A stretch of 64,000 nt of DNA from Aldrovandia affinis (lineage: Eukaryota > Chordata > Actinopteri > Notacanthiformes > Halosauridae), in contig JAINUG010000011.1 in NCBI GenBank assembly GCA_029706075.1, positions 7,817,001 through 7,881,000 of the forward strand. The letters are read 5' to 3'. Within the stretch, counting starts at the first letter, position 1. Each line of letters begins with the position of its first letter. Under the pieces are notes generated by a model that did not search any database, had not been told where the DNA came from, and saw only the letters and a list, made by a program, of their open reading frames with translations. A program made the position numbers and the translations under genes. Below, piece after piece: positions 12,566 to 24,206 of the stretch.

Positions 12566-12841
12566 GTCCAATAACAGCATCCCCTGCCCCTACCTGCATA
12601 ATCCATCCAATAACAGCATCCCCTGCTCCTACCTACATAATCCATCCAATAACAGCATCCCCGCCCCTACCTGCATAATCCATCCAATAACAGCATCCCC
12701 TGCCCATACCTACATAATCCATCCAATAATAGCATCCCCTGCCCCTACCTACATAATCCATCCAATAACAGCATCCCCTGCCTCTACCTACATAATCCAT
12801 CCAATAACAGCATCCCCTGCCCCTACCTACATAATCCGTCT
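12566..12841. repeat. 39-bp minisatellite, 7 units
   Basis: Seven head-to-tail units of 39 bp begin aataacagcatcccctgccc and end ataatccatcc, with few differences between units and one single-base deletion in the third. Because 39 is a multiple of three, long frames stay open on both strands; these are not genes. Confidence 0.95.
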
Positions 12842-12864
12842 GTGTGAATGCCCCTGGACACACA

Positions 12865-12865
12865 T

Positions 12866-12902
<37 letters not shown>
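12865..12902. repeat. CA microsatellite
   Basis: A run of CA dinucleotides with a few interruptions, just downstream of the 39-bp minisatellite. Confidence 0.9.
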
Positions 12903-12903
<1 letters not shown>

Positions 12904-13420
12904 TGACATGGTGACTGGCTGAATCTGATACCTGAGGCCAGAACATACAAGCATAACATAAGCTTGCATGAATAATAAACACACTTGATTTTAGGATCGG
13001 GCAACCTCTCGAAAAGAGCTCAACTGCTCTCAACCTTTAGGAAGCTGTACAGGCAGGGGCAAATATCATAGCTTTGTGCTTTAAAAAAATAATTTGAACA
13101 GTGTTTGACAACAGCAGCCACATTTTGCTCTGGTGTCTCTACTGCAGGGTCACAATAAAACACATATTCTGATTAATTTATTTTCATTTCACAGAGGTGG
13201 CACTTAAGATAGTAGAACATAATGTGTCTGTCTGGAAAGGGGAATCAGGGTAATTAATAGCCACACCTACTAGCAGGGCACAAAGGTGTGCTGCATTGTC
13301 CAAATGTATCTGTGCACTTCAAACTGCTCTGCTCTCTCAGTAGGTGGCTGGAGCACAGGAGCTGAATGCTGGTGAGAGAGAACCATGAGCACAGAAAAAA
13401 TCAGCTGCAAAAAGTTGCAA
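12903..13420. other. Non-coding, nothing recognised
   Basis: Unique-looking sequence between two microsatellites. Confidence 0.4.
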
Positions 13421-13421
13421 A

Positions 13422-13423
<2 letters not shown>

Positions 13424-13507
<84 letters not shown>
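13424..13507. repeat. TG microsatellite, about 42 units
   Basis: Uninterrupted TG repeat. The histidine-threonine frame on the opposite strand is an artefact of it. Confidence 0.97.
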
Positions 13508-13511
<4 letters not shown>

Positions 13512-13539
13512 TGCAGCGTTCAGCGAAAGGCGCTTTAAA

Positions 13540-13610
13540 TAAATGTTTTATTTGTTTCTGATTTGATCCCATTTTCTCCCAATTTAGTAGCCCTTCCCTT
13601 CCCCATCCCT
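13540..13610 (-). mobile_element. SINE 3' end (GGCCTCC family)
   Basis: In reverse this reads ctaaattgggagaaaatggg then gaaacaaataaa, matching the 3' end of the SINE at 16547-16925 (aaattgggagaaaaagggga). The promoter head is absent or unrecognisable. Confidence 0.6.
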
Positions 13611-15220
13611 GGGGTGGACAGCCAAGAAAGGCGCTTTTTATTTAGATTATTGTTTTTGGTCAGAACCCATGAGTTTTATTTATTTTATTTTTACATGTTC
13701 TTTCTCTCCATTCCTCTCTCTGGAGGAGAAAGAATAGAAACACTGGTCCACAGACCGATAACTACAATCTCCTGCTGTTCTGTTCCTCCCCTGCTTCTGT
13801 TTCGTGGCCTGTGACAAACACCATTGCAGTCATTCCCAGTTCAACAGCTTCCCTCAGCCAATTGCTACTGAGTTTACGAGCTTAAATTCAAAATCATTCT
13901 TCACATAAAGCATGGTGCTCTGAAAGTCGACTTTGTTTGATAAACGGACATAGAATTTAGTTACTCCTTTTGAACCTTAGGTAATGCATGGATGCATTTT
14001 TGTGCTTGGCCTTCCTCACACATGCACGCTGTGGAGGCTTCAATAAATGTAAAACCATTTTAACCTTGGCTACATTTTGTCGTCGTCGTAATCCCAGCCC
14101 ATTTGTTCTCTCATTCCTAAAACTCTGTTCTGGGAAGACTAATTACTTAGTTCTGTCCTAATCTCTAGAGTCCCCCCTCCACAACAGACTGAAGGGAAGG
14201 TGCAATATAATTCTCTGTCAGGAACATCAAGGTCCAGTTTAGTTGTTTTTGCTATCAATCTCTTTGCACTGGAAGATGAGAAGTCACTGGGAAATTAACT
14301 TCACAACTTCACTCACTCTATGAATTAGAAATGATGATGATGGAGTTTCAGTCCCCTGGGTTCTGGTGTGGAGAACGGTAAATGTCTGATAATGTGATAT
14401 TACACACCATCGTCAAGGAATATTCTATTTCACACACCGTACACCAACTGCCTCAGGTCATGGGTGGATTAACTCCAGGACAAATGTGTGTGCAACATGC
14501 ATGGCGTGGAGACGCAGCGTGTGTAACATGCATGGCATGGAGAAAAAAACTGCAGAAATCAATTGCATCTCCTTTCATTAAACGTTGCTTTGATTTTATG
14601 GGTACACCAATTAATCAATAAACCTAAAACACTGCAAACTATGTGCAACTGTATTTGGAAAAATGCACAAAGAAAGAGAGAAGTCCTGTTCTGTCAGGGC
14701 TTAATCAGCACCATATTACAGGCAAGCAAACCTTCAGTACCCTGTTCCCATCCAAACACAAAATACTTCACGATTCAAAAAAATCACAGGTCAATATTCT
14801 AAGCAAACAGGCAAGTGTTCTATAGATTACATTTCATTATTTGTGAATGCAATACCATTAATATCTGATTAAGTTAAATTGCTGATGGGCTATGAACATG
14901 AGCTTGTTAAGGCTACATAAATGCTATACACAGTGACACCTGAAAGCCTCCAGCAAAAACAGTAACTCACTGCATCCCAAATGGACATAAGACCTCAATT
15001 AATGAATGAATCATAATAAAAGACTCATTTTATGAAGTACCACAGTGATGAGCCCCTAGCTGGTTCACCTTTGCTGCTAAAGTATTGCATGTTTGCCTCC
15101 ACAAATCTCCACACAGGGCCACAGAGTGGCAGCTCTCATCTCCAGGGTCGGGCCCAATCATAAAAGAGGCTGGCAGCCAGCCACCATTCTGTGGAACTGC
15201 TTCTCAATTTTATTGTATAA
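13611..15220. other. Non-coding, nothing recognised
   Basis: No gene or transposon end was recognised. A short direct repeat, gtgtaacatgcatggcatgg against caacatgcatggcgtggaga, lies near 14490-14545. Confidence 0.4.
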
Positions 15221-15222
15221 TT

Positions 15223-15223
<1 letters not shown>

Positions 15224-15267
<44 letters not shown>

Positions 15268-15340
15268 TCCCCATCACAGCACCAAGATACCTTGGCCGTA
15301 CCATACCATCATTCCACGGTAAAACACACACACACACACA
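15224..15340. repeat. CA microsatellite module
   Basis: Two CA runs (about 15224-15267 and 15325-15343) separated by a unit starting ccccatcacagcaccaagat. The same unit occurs inverted at 15772-15800, and variants lie at 15905-15945, 16300-16345 and 16380-16425. Confidence 0.8.
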
Positions 15341-16165
15341 CACAGCCAATCGCATGCAACATGAACAGATCCAAAGCACTGAGGCCCACCCAGGGCTGCA
15401 GTGATGGGAATGTGAGTGCAATCTATTGCAACAATCACTCGGGAATCATATAAGAAAATGACACCGCACTTAATATGCAATAGTACATTTTATTCATTAT
15501 TGATAACTATATATATATATATAACTATATAAACTGTATGTTTGATCAGGTTCTCTGCATCACCAACCGAATACGTACATGTACCAGTGGCTAGAAAACG
15601 TAAGGCAATACATACAGTTTGCTGCACAGTGATCGCATGGTTCGACGAGTGATATTTGTGACATGTGTCTCTAGAAGCTTGGAAAGATACAATATTCCCT
15701 CTGCGGAGAATCTGTATCTCTGATATTTTAAAAAATGATTATGTAATTCTCTAGGATTGGTGAGGCCATTTGCCTAGGTATCTTGGTGCTGTGATGGTGA
15801 TTGTGTGTGTGTTTATGAAGGTATCTGTGGGTTGTTGCGTGTATGTTTACTGGGGTGTGTGTGCATGTGTGTGTGTTTACTTCTGTGTTTGTGTTTATGG
15901 TGGAATGACGGAGGATCGAACTGTGGAATCTCTTGGCGCTCTGATGGGAATGATAGATGCTGCCAGCTGATTGGTGAGGGGGCGGGATTATTATAGGATT
16001 TGTTGGCCCAAACTTAACCTGCTCCAGAGCAGGTTAGGTTCGTAGCATAAGTTACCATGGCGATACAACCCGGTTAAAAGTGAGCCACAGACCGAAAACC
16101 CAGGCTTAAACCCAAAGTTAGCTCGCTAACCCACTAATCCTGCTTCGTGAGACAGACCCTAGTAA
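15340..16165 (+). repeat. Mosaic repeat, copy 1
   Basis: The region matches 56128-56875 in the same direction over most of its length, including aatatgcaatagtac, a TA-rich run, ttctctgcatcaccaa, tctagaagcttg and ggcgatacaaccc. It ends with gctcgctaacccactaatcc and tgcttcgtgaga, the inverted counterpart of the left end of copy 2 (about 56162-56222), so the intact family has long terminal inverted repeats. A TG-rich module (about 15772-15962) is inserted here and absent from copy 2. No transposase frame is seen and the superfamily is unknown. Confidence 0.75.
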
Positions 16166-16546
16166 GCACACACACATGCACATACACCACTGTGAACACA
16201 CACAAACACCAGTAAATACACACACATGCACACACACCCCTGTAAATACACACACACACACACACACACACACACCCCTATAAACATGCACAAATGCACA
16301 CACATTCCCCATCACAGCGCCAAGAGATTCCACAGCTTAATCCTCCGTCATTCCACCATAAACACACACACACACGCATCACAGCGCCAAGAGATTCCGC
16401 AGCTCAATGCTCCTTCATTCCACTGTAAACACGAAACACACCCGTAAAAGCACACACACAGCAGTAAACACACACATGCACAACCCCGTAAACACACACA
16501 TACACACACACACCCGTAAACATACACACACACACACACACACACA
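16166..16546. repeat. CA-rich tract with repeated spacer
   Basis: Interrupted CA repeats with spacers gcgccaagagattccacagc (near 16316) and gcgccaagagattccgcagc (near 16385), each followed by a ttcattccac-like end. Open frames over it are artefacts. Confidence 0.85.
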
Positions 16547-16925
16547 GGCCTCCGGGTGGTGCAACCGGTAAAGGCACTTGTCTGGAGTGCAGGTTGCTCA
16601 CTGCGGCCAGGGTTCGGTCCCTGGCTGCGCCAACATGGCTCTGGCTGGGAGTCCCACTTGGGGCCGGCAATTAGCTGTCCGCTCCGGGGAAAGGGGGAAG
16701 GAAAGCCAGCACAAGCTCGCCACAAGCACAGAAAGCTTCCCTGTGGGCAAAGTTAATAGGCGAGTTCCATCTCTAAGGAAGCGGTTCATTGCTGGCCCCA
16801 GGATAGTGGCTGGTCCTGTAGTTGCAGGTGGCAGGCTTGTGGGGAGGATGGATTTAAGAAATAGAGGGTACAAGTGGCCACCAAATTGGGAGAAAAAGGG
16901 GAAAAAATCTGAAATAAATTTAAAG
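16547..16925 (+). mobile_element. tRNA-derived SINE, full-length
   Basis: It starts ggcctccgggtggtgcaacc with a tRNA-like A box (ggtggtgcaaccggtaa) and a B box (ggttcggtccc near 16612), the internal RNA polymerase III promoter. A body follows, ending aaattgggagaaaaagggga then gaaataaat. Heads or tails of the same family recur at 13540, 56879, 60690 and 62875. Confidence 0.85.
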
Positions 16926-17098
16926 TAATAATTTTATTTTTATTGTATTTCACCTTTATTTAACCATAGCTAAGAACTCAATTATCTTTTTCAGTGAGGA
17001 CCTGGGGAATAAAGTGGTAGGGAATGCAAGGGATTGAGAAGCCAATCAGATGTAGGGAATGATATAATTATATAATTTGGCCATATACAGTATATATA

Positions 17099-17744
17099 GG
17101 GTGATATCAGCTAAATTGGGCCATCAGGTAAAATGAGCCATTTAAGGTTTGAGCGTCTCAGCTCTTTAAATTTTAACAGCCAATGACTGCAAATGATATT
17201 AAACTGTTGCCACAACTGTACTTGACATGTAACAATTGATTTGAGTGGTCTATGGTTGCTATGGTGGTCGGGGCAATGCCTCACATCGAGACTGCCCAGG
17301 AGAACTTCAAGGTGAGTGGCCTGATATATGAAAATTTACTTGTCAATAATAAGGTTGATAAATCAATAAAAAACAAATGTACATCTATAAATGATTATGT
17401 ATACTACATGCTCTGATGGCCTCCATCAGATATAATGCTGATAGTTTGCAAAAAAATAGTTTTTTTAATAAAAAAAGCATTTTTTGTTAGTGGCTCAATT
17501 GACCTTAATGTGTTAAGGTAAATTGAGCCATGCATTTCAGCCAAAATGAGCCACCTTCTGAATTGAGTTTTAGCAGATATTTTGATGGTTCCTCTTATTA
17601 AAAGTAGGCTATTAATAGATTATTATATAATATTATTGTATATATTACATGCCTCTTTTCACATTTTCCCTTCTAATTATGTATGTGTGTGTTAGCTCTG
17701 GTCCAGGGCACATCGTGAGCTAGCTCTCACTATCTAGCGCTCTG

Positions 17745-17826
<82 letters not shown>

Positions 17827-17964
17827 TGATGAATGAGTGATTTACTGAAGCATCAGTCTAAAAAAGTAGCCTTGTCTCCCGTTTTAATATGACTTTCTTT
17901 ACAGTTGTTCCGAGAGTATTTTTAATTCCAGATATGCATGTGTAAGCCTGCATAGTTAGGCACA

Positions 17965-17995
<31 letters not shown>

Positions 17996-18453
17996 TGCAC
18001 AGACACATTCATGTTCCAAAATGAGTTCCTAAAGTAATTGGTACTTCATGAATGAATTTTAATGTTATTCTTTATGAATTCTTAATGCTTTAATGTTATT
18101 CTTCATGAGTTCATTTAATGTTATTTAAATGCAATGTTTTAGTGTGTTGAGATTAAAGATGATTCGATTATTTTATGAGAAATGACTCTGTTTCGCCTTA
18201 CAGTTTGAGTGGCTCATTTTAGCTGATCAGCCGGCCCATTTTACCTGAACACTGCTCATCTAAAAAAATGTGACAGCTGATGTTTTCAAAAGCTGTAGGG
18301 CCTGAACAATTATATTTTATTACATCAATTCAACACAAAAATATTAAAAACAGTCCTTATTAACCATAAAAACACAATTCAATGTAATACATTGCTTTTT
18401 TCTTAGTTTCCCAAGCGATTAACCAAAAAGTGGCCCAATTTAGCTGATATCAC
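17099..18453. mobile_element. TA-flanked TIR element around an AC microsatellite
   Basis: The left end gggtgatatcagctaaattg is mirrored by caatttagctgatatcaccc at the right, next to TA on both sides. Internal copies of the same phrase (ggtaaaatgagccatt, ggctcattttagctgat) form further short repeats. The element is about 1.35 kb, partly because of AC runs. The flanks just outside (ggccatatacagtata and tatatggcca) are also inverted. No transposase frame is visible. It is probably a non-autonomous Tc1/mariner-group element. Confidence 0.65.
17744..17824. repeat. AC microsatellite, about 39 units
   Basis: A long, nearly perfect AC run inside the TIR element, followed by a shorter interrupted run at about 17960-17995. 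Confidence 0.97.
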
Positions 18454-19189
18454 CCTACTTATACATTATATATGGCCAGATACAGATAGCCATTCTGTGG
18501 AAATGTGACCAGCACACCAGGATTAACATCCTTACTCTTTTGAAGAGGGCCATGGAATCATTAATGACCACAGTGAGTCATTCAAAAAACGGAACAATGT
18601 ACAATGCACCAAAATTATTGCCTAAGAAGAAAAGCATGTAAAACAATTAAAAAAATGACCACACTTATATCAGAGGTTTTGGATAAATGCATTAAGCAAT
18701 ACAGCACACACCGTGTGTCAAGCCATTGATCTGTGTGCATGGCCCATTTTCATTTGCATCGGGGCGGGTCACTTTGAACCATCACTTAGTGGGATAAGGC
18801 CCAGGGGACGGATGTCTCTCTCTGTTAAGCTCTGGGTAAGAGGGGGTTTGGCTTTGATGCACTCCTGCGCCATGATATCTCTGGCATCAAGTACAGCAAC
18901 TGAAGACAGCCAGAGGCATAATTCCCTCATGCGAGGCTTAAAGAGAGCTATACAAGAGGATGACTCACAGAGTACTACAAGATGTTCAAAGGTCCTATCG
19001 CCATGGCAAGAATTTAAGGATAGGGGAGTAAACAGGCATGCTGGAGTTTGTACATTTCTCCAGGGAGGCTGGAGCGCACGATGTAACTTACGCCCTCACA
19101 ACTTCTTACACTGTCACTACAAACGGCAACTTAAACCTGGCGTGAGGAGGAAGTTCACACCTAGGACACCAAAGCAAACTGTATTAGAG
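18454..19189. other. Non-coding; a 178-codon frame not supported
   Basis: A forward frame at 18713-19249 stays open for 178 codons, but it shows no domain, no signal peptide and no homology that I can name. It runs into the repeat beginning at about 19190. I treat it as chance. Confidence 0.4.
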
Positions 19190-19370
19190 GGGTCCTCATC
19201 ACTGGCCCTGGAGAGCCACAGGGTCTGTTGGATTTTATTTTCACCTTAAAATCAGCAACCAGTTAAGACATAGTAACCAGGTGAGATAATTGTGCAATCA
19301 ACTACTCTAATTTGTCAATTAAGTGCTGAGTAAAAACTAGTAGCCGACCCTGTGGGGACCCCTGCTGTAG
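19190..19370. mobile_element. Short MITE-like repeat
   Basis: Left end ggggtcctcatcactggccc with ggagagccacagggtctg, right end gaccctgtggggacccc: imperfect inverted ends of a compact element of about 180 bp. The phrase about a balanced ggagagc-cacagggt is common in fish repeats. No target duplication was established. Confidence 0.5.
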
Positions 19371-22188
19371 TAATACCAGAGTTGGGAACCAGAGTTGAAT
19401 CTTATCGCTTACAGAGTTGCCCTATGGTTAATCAACCATTTGAGTCAACAATCCAGCAGTAAGGTAACCAATCATGTCTTTGGTCAATTTTGTTTAACCC
19501 ATCAATCAATAAAAATATAGTTTAGCACAATTCTCAGTGGGACTGTTCCAGAGTGGCCATGTAATGTTCTTTTTATATTTATGAATTTAGCATAATTGCA
19601 TTCGTGCTACAGATGAATCAGTTTTATGAATATATATGAAGGCACATAAATCTATAAATGTCAAGAATGAAAAAACTTTCCAATCAAGCTAATGAAAGCT
19701 ACAGCCTCTATATTAAGAGAACAAGGACAACAATTTCTAATTAACTAAGTCTCCCACATATGAAATAAAACACAAACAAGAAATAAAACACAAACCACAA
19801 GATAGAGTAAGACAGCACAGCCCTAAATACAACTCAACATTGAGGGCACTTTTCCCTCTCTCTTGCTGCAAGTACAGATCCTTGTTTGTCTTTTTCAGCA
19901 CAGAGGGAGAGATAGAGGGAGTCTGGTTGCACGTCACATGTTCTCAGACTTCCACTGTACTTACAATGAAGAAGAGTGCCAATAAAGTCAGCCACCTGTG
20001 TTCTGTCAGTCCTTTTCCCACCTCCAAGCAAAAAGCAAGGCCGTGCTGTGACTCGGGTACGTTGTGAATGCAGTGACGCCTCCCTCATCTACAGCTCTGC
20101 TGAATTCGGTGTTGGCTCTCTCTTCCTTTGTTGCGAATGTATTCTGTAGCACATGGGGGCATTTCAGTGGTGCACTGGTACTTCAGCACCTTCCCAGAAT
20201 TCCAAGCAGGGGGCAGAGTAAAATCCACCACCTCTGTGCTCACACTGCACCACCCCCCAGCTCTGACAGTCAGGAGCTATTTCTGTAGGAGCATGGTGCT
20301 CAGACAGCCAGGCTGCCACACCTACAGGGAGAGCACTAGCAGGTTTCAGTAAATACATGAAAAAACAAGATGGCTGACTGAAAGAAAACCTGCTCTTACA
20401 TCTATCAGGGCAATTCTTTCAGTGGTGCCAACTGGAAAAAATAAAATAAAAAGACTTTGCAACAGAAGCAGGGACACTTAACAGAGAATGTTATTATGCA
20501 TTATGCATTAATGTCATTCTAACACCTAAATCATGATTCTAACTAATTTAACCCATCATAATGATCTTACATCTCTTGCTCTTAAGATGTTCACAGAAGC
20601 TTGGAGAGGGCTGCTCGAACCATGTATTACAATATAACAGAATACACAAACACACTATATAATGTCTATAAAACTTTTTTCTCGCCTCTTTTGCTTCAGT
20701 TTGGGTTAGGGAGGGGCCAGAATGTTCTGATTTTGAATATTAGCACAGCTGTATATTATTCAAATGCTGAGTCAGATGTCTTTTTAAAATATGTATTTAT
20801 TTAAGCTGTTTATTAACCTTCTTTAGTGTAATTGCAACTAGCAAGCACTAAACAAGCAAGGGGCTTAGATTATTGGCTGTAACTCTATTAAATACACTCA
20901 CGGTTACACCAGTCATGAAACATTATTCATCGCCACTGGCCTATATAACTGGAACCAGACTTTTAGAGAAAGGCGTTGATGCAAATTTAAATCTGTAGCC
21001 TGCAGTGGTTGGCGGAAGTAAGATTTTCTCTGTCTCTGTAAACATCAGGGCATTTATGGTTCTCCAAAGAGCGAAGTGTGTTTTTACACTCCAGGACAAT
21101 AGGTGTCGTTATAGATGATATATGAAGGAAGCTAAATAATCTACCAGAAACACCTCCCCCATCCTGCTAGTCAACCAATCATCATCTGTGTATCGAACCT
21201 GTTTATGGCCTCGGTGGCGCTGTATGCATTGTTTCTGAATTTTAGAGGTGCACAGCACAGCATATGGACCCCGATGTTGCCAACGCTCACTGTTGTTTTG
21301 GTCACAATTGGGTCATTTTGTCCACACGGCCTCTGTAAACCAGGCCTAATTTGGGTTTAAGGCTGTTCTGCGGCTCGATATAGAAATAACCGGTCCTGCT
21401 GTCTGTCTGCTCTTTTCTTAGTCATAAAGATGCCCCCCCTCCCACAACAGTTCACTTTGGGAGACAGACAAGGTCTCATTACCGCCCACCTCTGAGTGCC
21501 ACAAAAATGTTAGCCTGACTAACAAACTCCCCGAACTGTGGTAACCATCGACCTCTTTCAAAACGTGGAATGTATATTGGAACTGTCCAAGGGGACATGC
21601 CCACCTTCCAACTAATGAGCTGGGTTTGGTGCTCACTCATCTTCGGTGGACCTAATTACCACATTTGTACAAGAACTGTCCACACAACTGTTCCACGGCG
21701 AAACAGAGAGAAGCGATGAATGGCGACTTTCTTTGGCCTTGATCATTATTACTTTAACGATATGGCCTCTCTAACAGCCATGCTGATCCGTATTTGCATA
21801 TGGCTTGGCATAATTGTTAGTGTGATGCCTTACAGCATGCATATTTTGGGGGGTTTTCTTCTCTCTCTAATAATTTCTGGCACTGCTGGAAGTTTTCCCA
21901 TTTGTCACAAATGGTATCTGCCTGCGTGGGGTTGAGAGTAGAGCAGATGGTGAGATTCCATTCTTGGGTTGGTGTTTATTAGTGGCAGCGCACACAGAGT
22001 GGGCTGGAGAGGGGGGGGGCTCTGCACCAGCTCTATCTCAGAGAATGGTCCTCCTCGATGATCACAAACATGTAGATGAACCAAACAGACTGCTGTGTTC
22101 CTGTGAGTGAATCCCAAATATTAGCCCAGATCTCACTATTACATGTGGTTTGTATGGGCCTGATGACTTCCACAGTGTGAAAGTAAAT
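19371..22188. other. Non-coding, nothing recognised
   Basis: About 2.8 kb without recognisable repeat ends or exon. Small frames at 20064-20358 on both strands look like chance. This is one of the longer transposon-free stretches and could hide conserved non-coding elements, which need alignment to detect. Confidence 0.4.
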
Positions 22189-22189
22189 A

Positions 22190-22345
22190 CTGTTACATTA
22201 CATTACATTACATTACTGGTTTAATTTATTACTCTCCCTGGGGGAGGGAGGGAGAAAGGGAGGAAGAGAGGGAGAGAGAATATAACATAAGTTACATTAC
22301 ATTACTTACATCCAGAACAGACGCTCTTATCCAGAACAACACAGT
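22190..22345 (-). repeat. ATTAC pentamers and a SINE/L2 tail in reverse
   Basis: Repeated attac units (22193-22216 and 22288-22302) frame a purine-rich tract. At about 22305-22345 cagacgctcttatccagaac is the reverse of the L2-type tail (gataagagcgtctg). Confidence 0.65.
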
Positions 22346-22365
22346 TTCACATTTCTTTACATACT

Positions 22366-22591
22366 GGCTGGCAGTGTAGTGTAATGGTTAGGGAGCTGGG
22401 CTTGTAACTTAGAGGTTGTAGGTTCAATCCCCAGGTGGGGCACTGCTGTTGTACCCTTGAACAAGGTACTTAACCTGAATTGCTTCAGTAAAATATCCAG
22501 CTGTATAAATTGATTATATGTAAAGAAATTTAAACTGTGTAAGTCGCTCTGGATAAGAACATCTGCTAAATGCTTAAAATGTAAATGTAAA
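22366..22591 (+). mobile_element. tRNA-derived SINE with L2-type tail
   Basis: The head ggctggcagtgtagtgtaat carries an A box (gtgtaatggttagg) and a B box (aggttcaatcccc). The body, gtacccttgaacaaggtact, leads to the tail gtcgctctggataagaacat and aaatgtaaatgtaa. The tail matches the L2 fragment at 5609-6308, consistent with L2-driven copying. A second copy lies at 35676-35891. Confidence 0.9.
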
Positions 22592-23607
22592 CATACAATC
22601 AATTTTAAAAAAACTAGGTTTATACCCCCCAACAAAAAATTTTAAATAATAAAGATGCAGGATTGATTTGATGTGCAGGGTCAGTGTTACTGACCCCCTA
22701 AGCAAGGTACTCTGCCAGGATCCCACCGCATCAGAACTACTCATATACAGAAGGATATCCACCAGGAAATAAAAACATATAGTTCTCATCAATCGGAAAA
22801 ACCCAATTCCGAATTCAACGCTATTAAATCAATTTTGCCTAAATAATTCACTGTCAATTCATTGACTGACAGTTGCACTTTGGGTCACGAAGGACCATGT
22901 GCCAAAACAACGGTGCATTCATTATTATGATCCGTATACATGTGACCTCGCCGGCACGCACTTTACCGTGGAAGGAACATCATGCTACAGTGCACATGAA
23001 AGCCCAGGATTGTGGCCAATAGTTCCTCTCTCGGCATGTTGAGTCTCGCAGTCTGATTATAGCAAATGAACGAGGCTGTGAACAGACACTGTGTGGTTAT
23101 TTTAATGTTCCAATGGCCGAATCCATTTAGTGGAATGTGTTTTAAGACATTATTTCAGAAAGCATCGTCCACAGTTAACTATTGAACCACTATTTGACAA
23201 TTCTGACCAGCTGTGAGCACAGTTGAGTTAGCTAATCTCAGGAAAAGCCAAGGTAAGTAATATATTTTGAAATAAGCCTAAAGGTAGATATTATTGCAAG
23301 AATATGCACTTAGCTTTCTGACAATAAAGGTTTACCTGATTTATCTTATTGAAGAACAGTGGGTATAAAAATAATATAACAACAAAGGTTTACCTGATTT
23401 ACCTTATTCAAGAACATTGGGTATGAAAATAAAAACAAATATGAGGAGGGTTGAGGTCTGGAGCATATCCAATAAGAATAAAAAGCAAAACAAAGACAAT
23501 TTGCATGCCCTCAACTCAATTTATTAATTAGAAATACATATTTTGGCAGGACATACAGACCCGGCAGGGGTTGGGGTCCCCCAAAGCATTGAGTAAGGCA
23601 CCTACTC
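22592..23607. other. Non-coding, short direct repeat only
   Basis: A direct repeat, aaggtttacctgatttatct (about 23327) and aaggtttacctgatttacct (about 23384), about 57 bp apart. Nothing else recognised. Confidence 0.45.
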
Positions 23608-24206
23608 ACTTCAAGCGTGAACATTTGTGAGACACATCACAAAGACATCGGACCTGAAGACGTCGCGACCAGATTCCCACGTCTCCTCCGAACCCGGAAC
23701 GCATGTTACCCCACCGACCGCAGAGCAAACGAAACAACAGTAAGGCTGTAATAATCTGGACATAGCACAATTAGCAACAAACTGTTTGTTCTGTGCGGAC
23801 TGTACAAACTGTTGGTACTTTACTCCTGTAAAATGTATCATAGTTCATGACTGTGTACAATAGCTTTTACCATTGTTTTTGTAGCTATCATAGCTGCTCA
23901 CTGACTGCCTGTGTTAGTGATAAAATACACCATACATAGACCCAGGTCTTGCATGTATTGTTGTCTACTAACCAGGCATTCTGATCTCAAAATACGCAAT
24001 AACGCCACAGTTATTCTGGTGTGCGCAGTAAGCACCATCTTTTATTTCACCTTGGTTCCAACCTAGGTTCAAACTTCCCTCCATCTTGTTTCTCCATCTT
24101 GTTTCTTTGTTCTCGATGCCCACGTGGTTAAAACATCCACGCGCATTTGGCCACGTGCCTCATCAAGGTTGCGCACAGACGTGCCACACACACATACAGA
24201 TACATA

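Noticed and set aside
12546-12841. CRISPR-like regular array
   Set aside because: Units are tandem with no unique spacers, and the genome is a vertebrate's.
12633-13004. Frame with repeated MDYVGRGRGCCYW
   Set aside because: Translation of the 39-bp minisatellite.
13270-13572. Frame with a long His-Thr run
   Set aside because: Translation of a TG microsatellite.
16547-16640. tRNA gene
   Set aside because: tRNA-like head only; body and tail identify a SINE with further copies in the window.
18713-19249. 178-codon forward frame
   Set aside because: No domain, no homology that I recognise, no codon pattern; it runs into a MITE-like repeat. Long frames arise by chance in 64 kb.
20064-20358. 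Possible exon on either strand
   Set aside because: No convincing splice pair and no recognisable peptide.
22366-22591. tRNA gene
   Set aside because: A and B boxes are present, but no cloverleaf, and the L2-type tail makes it a SINE.
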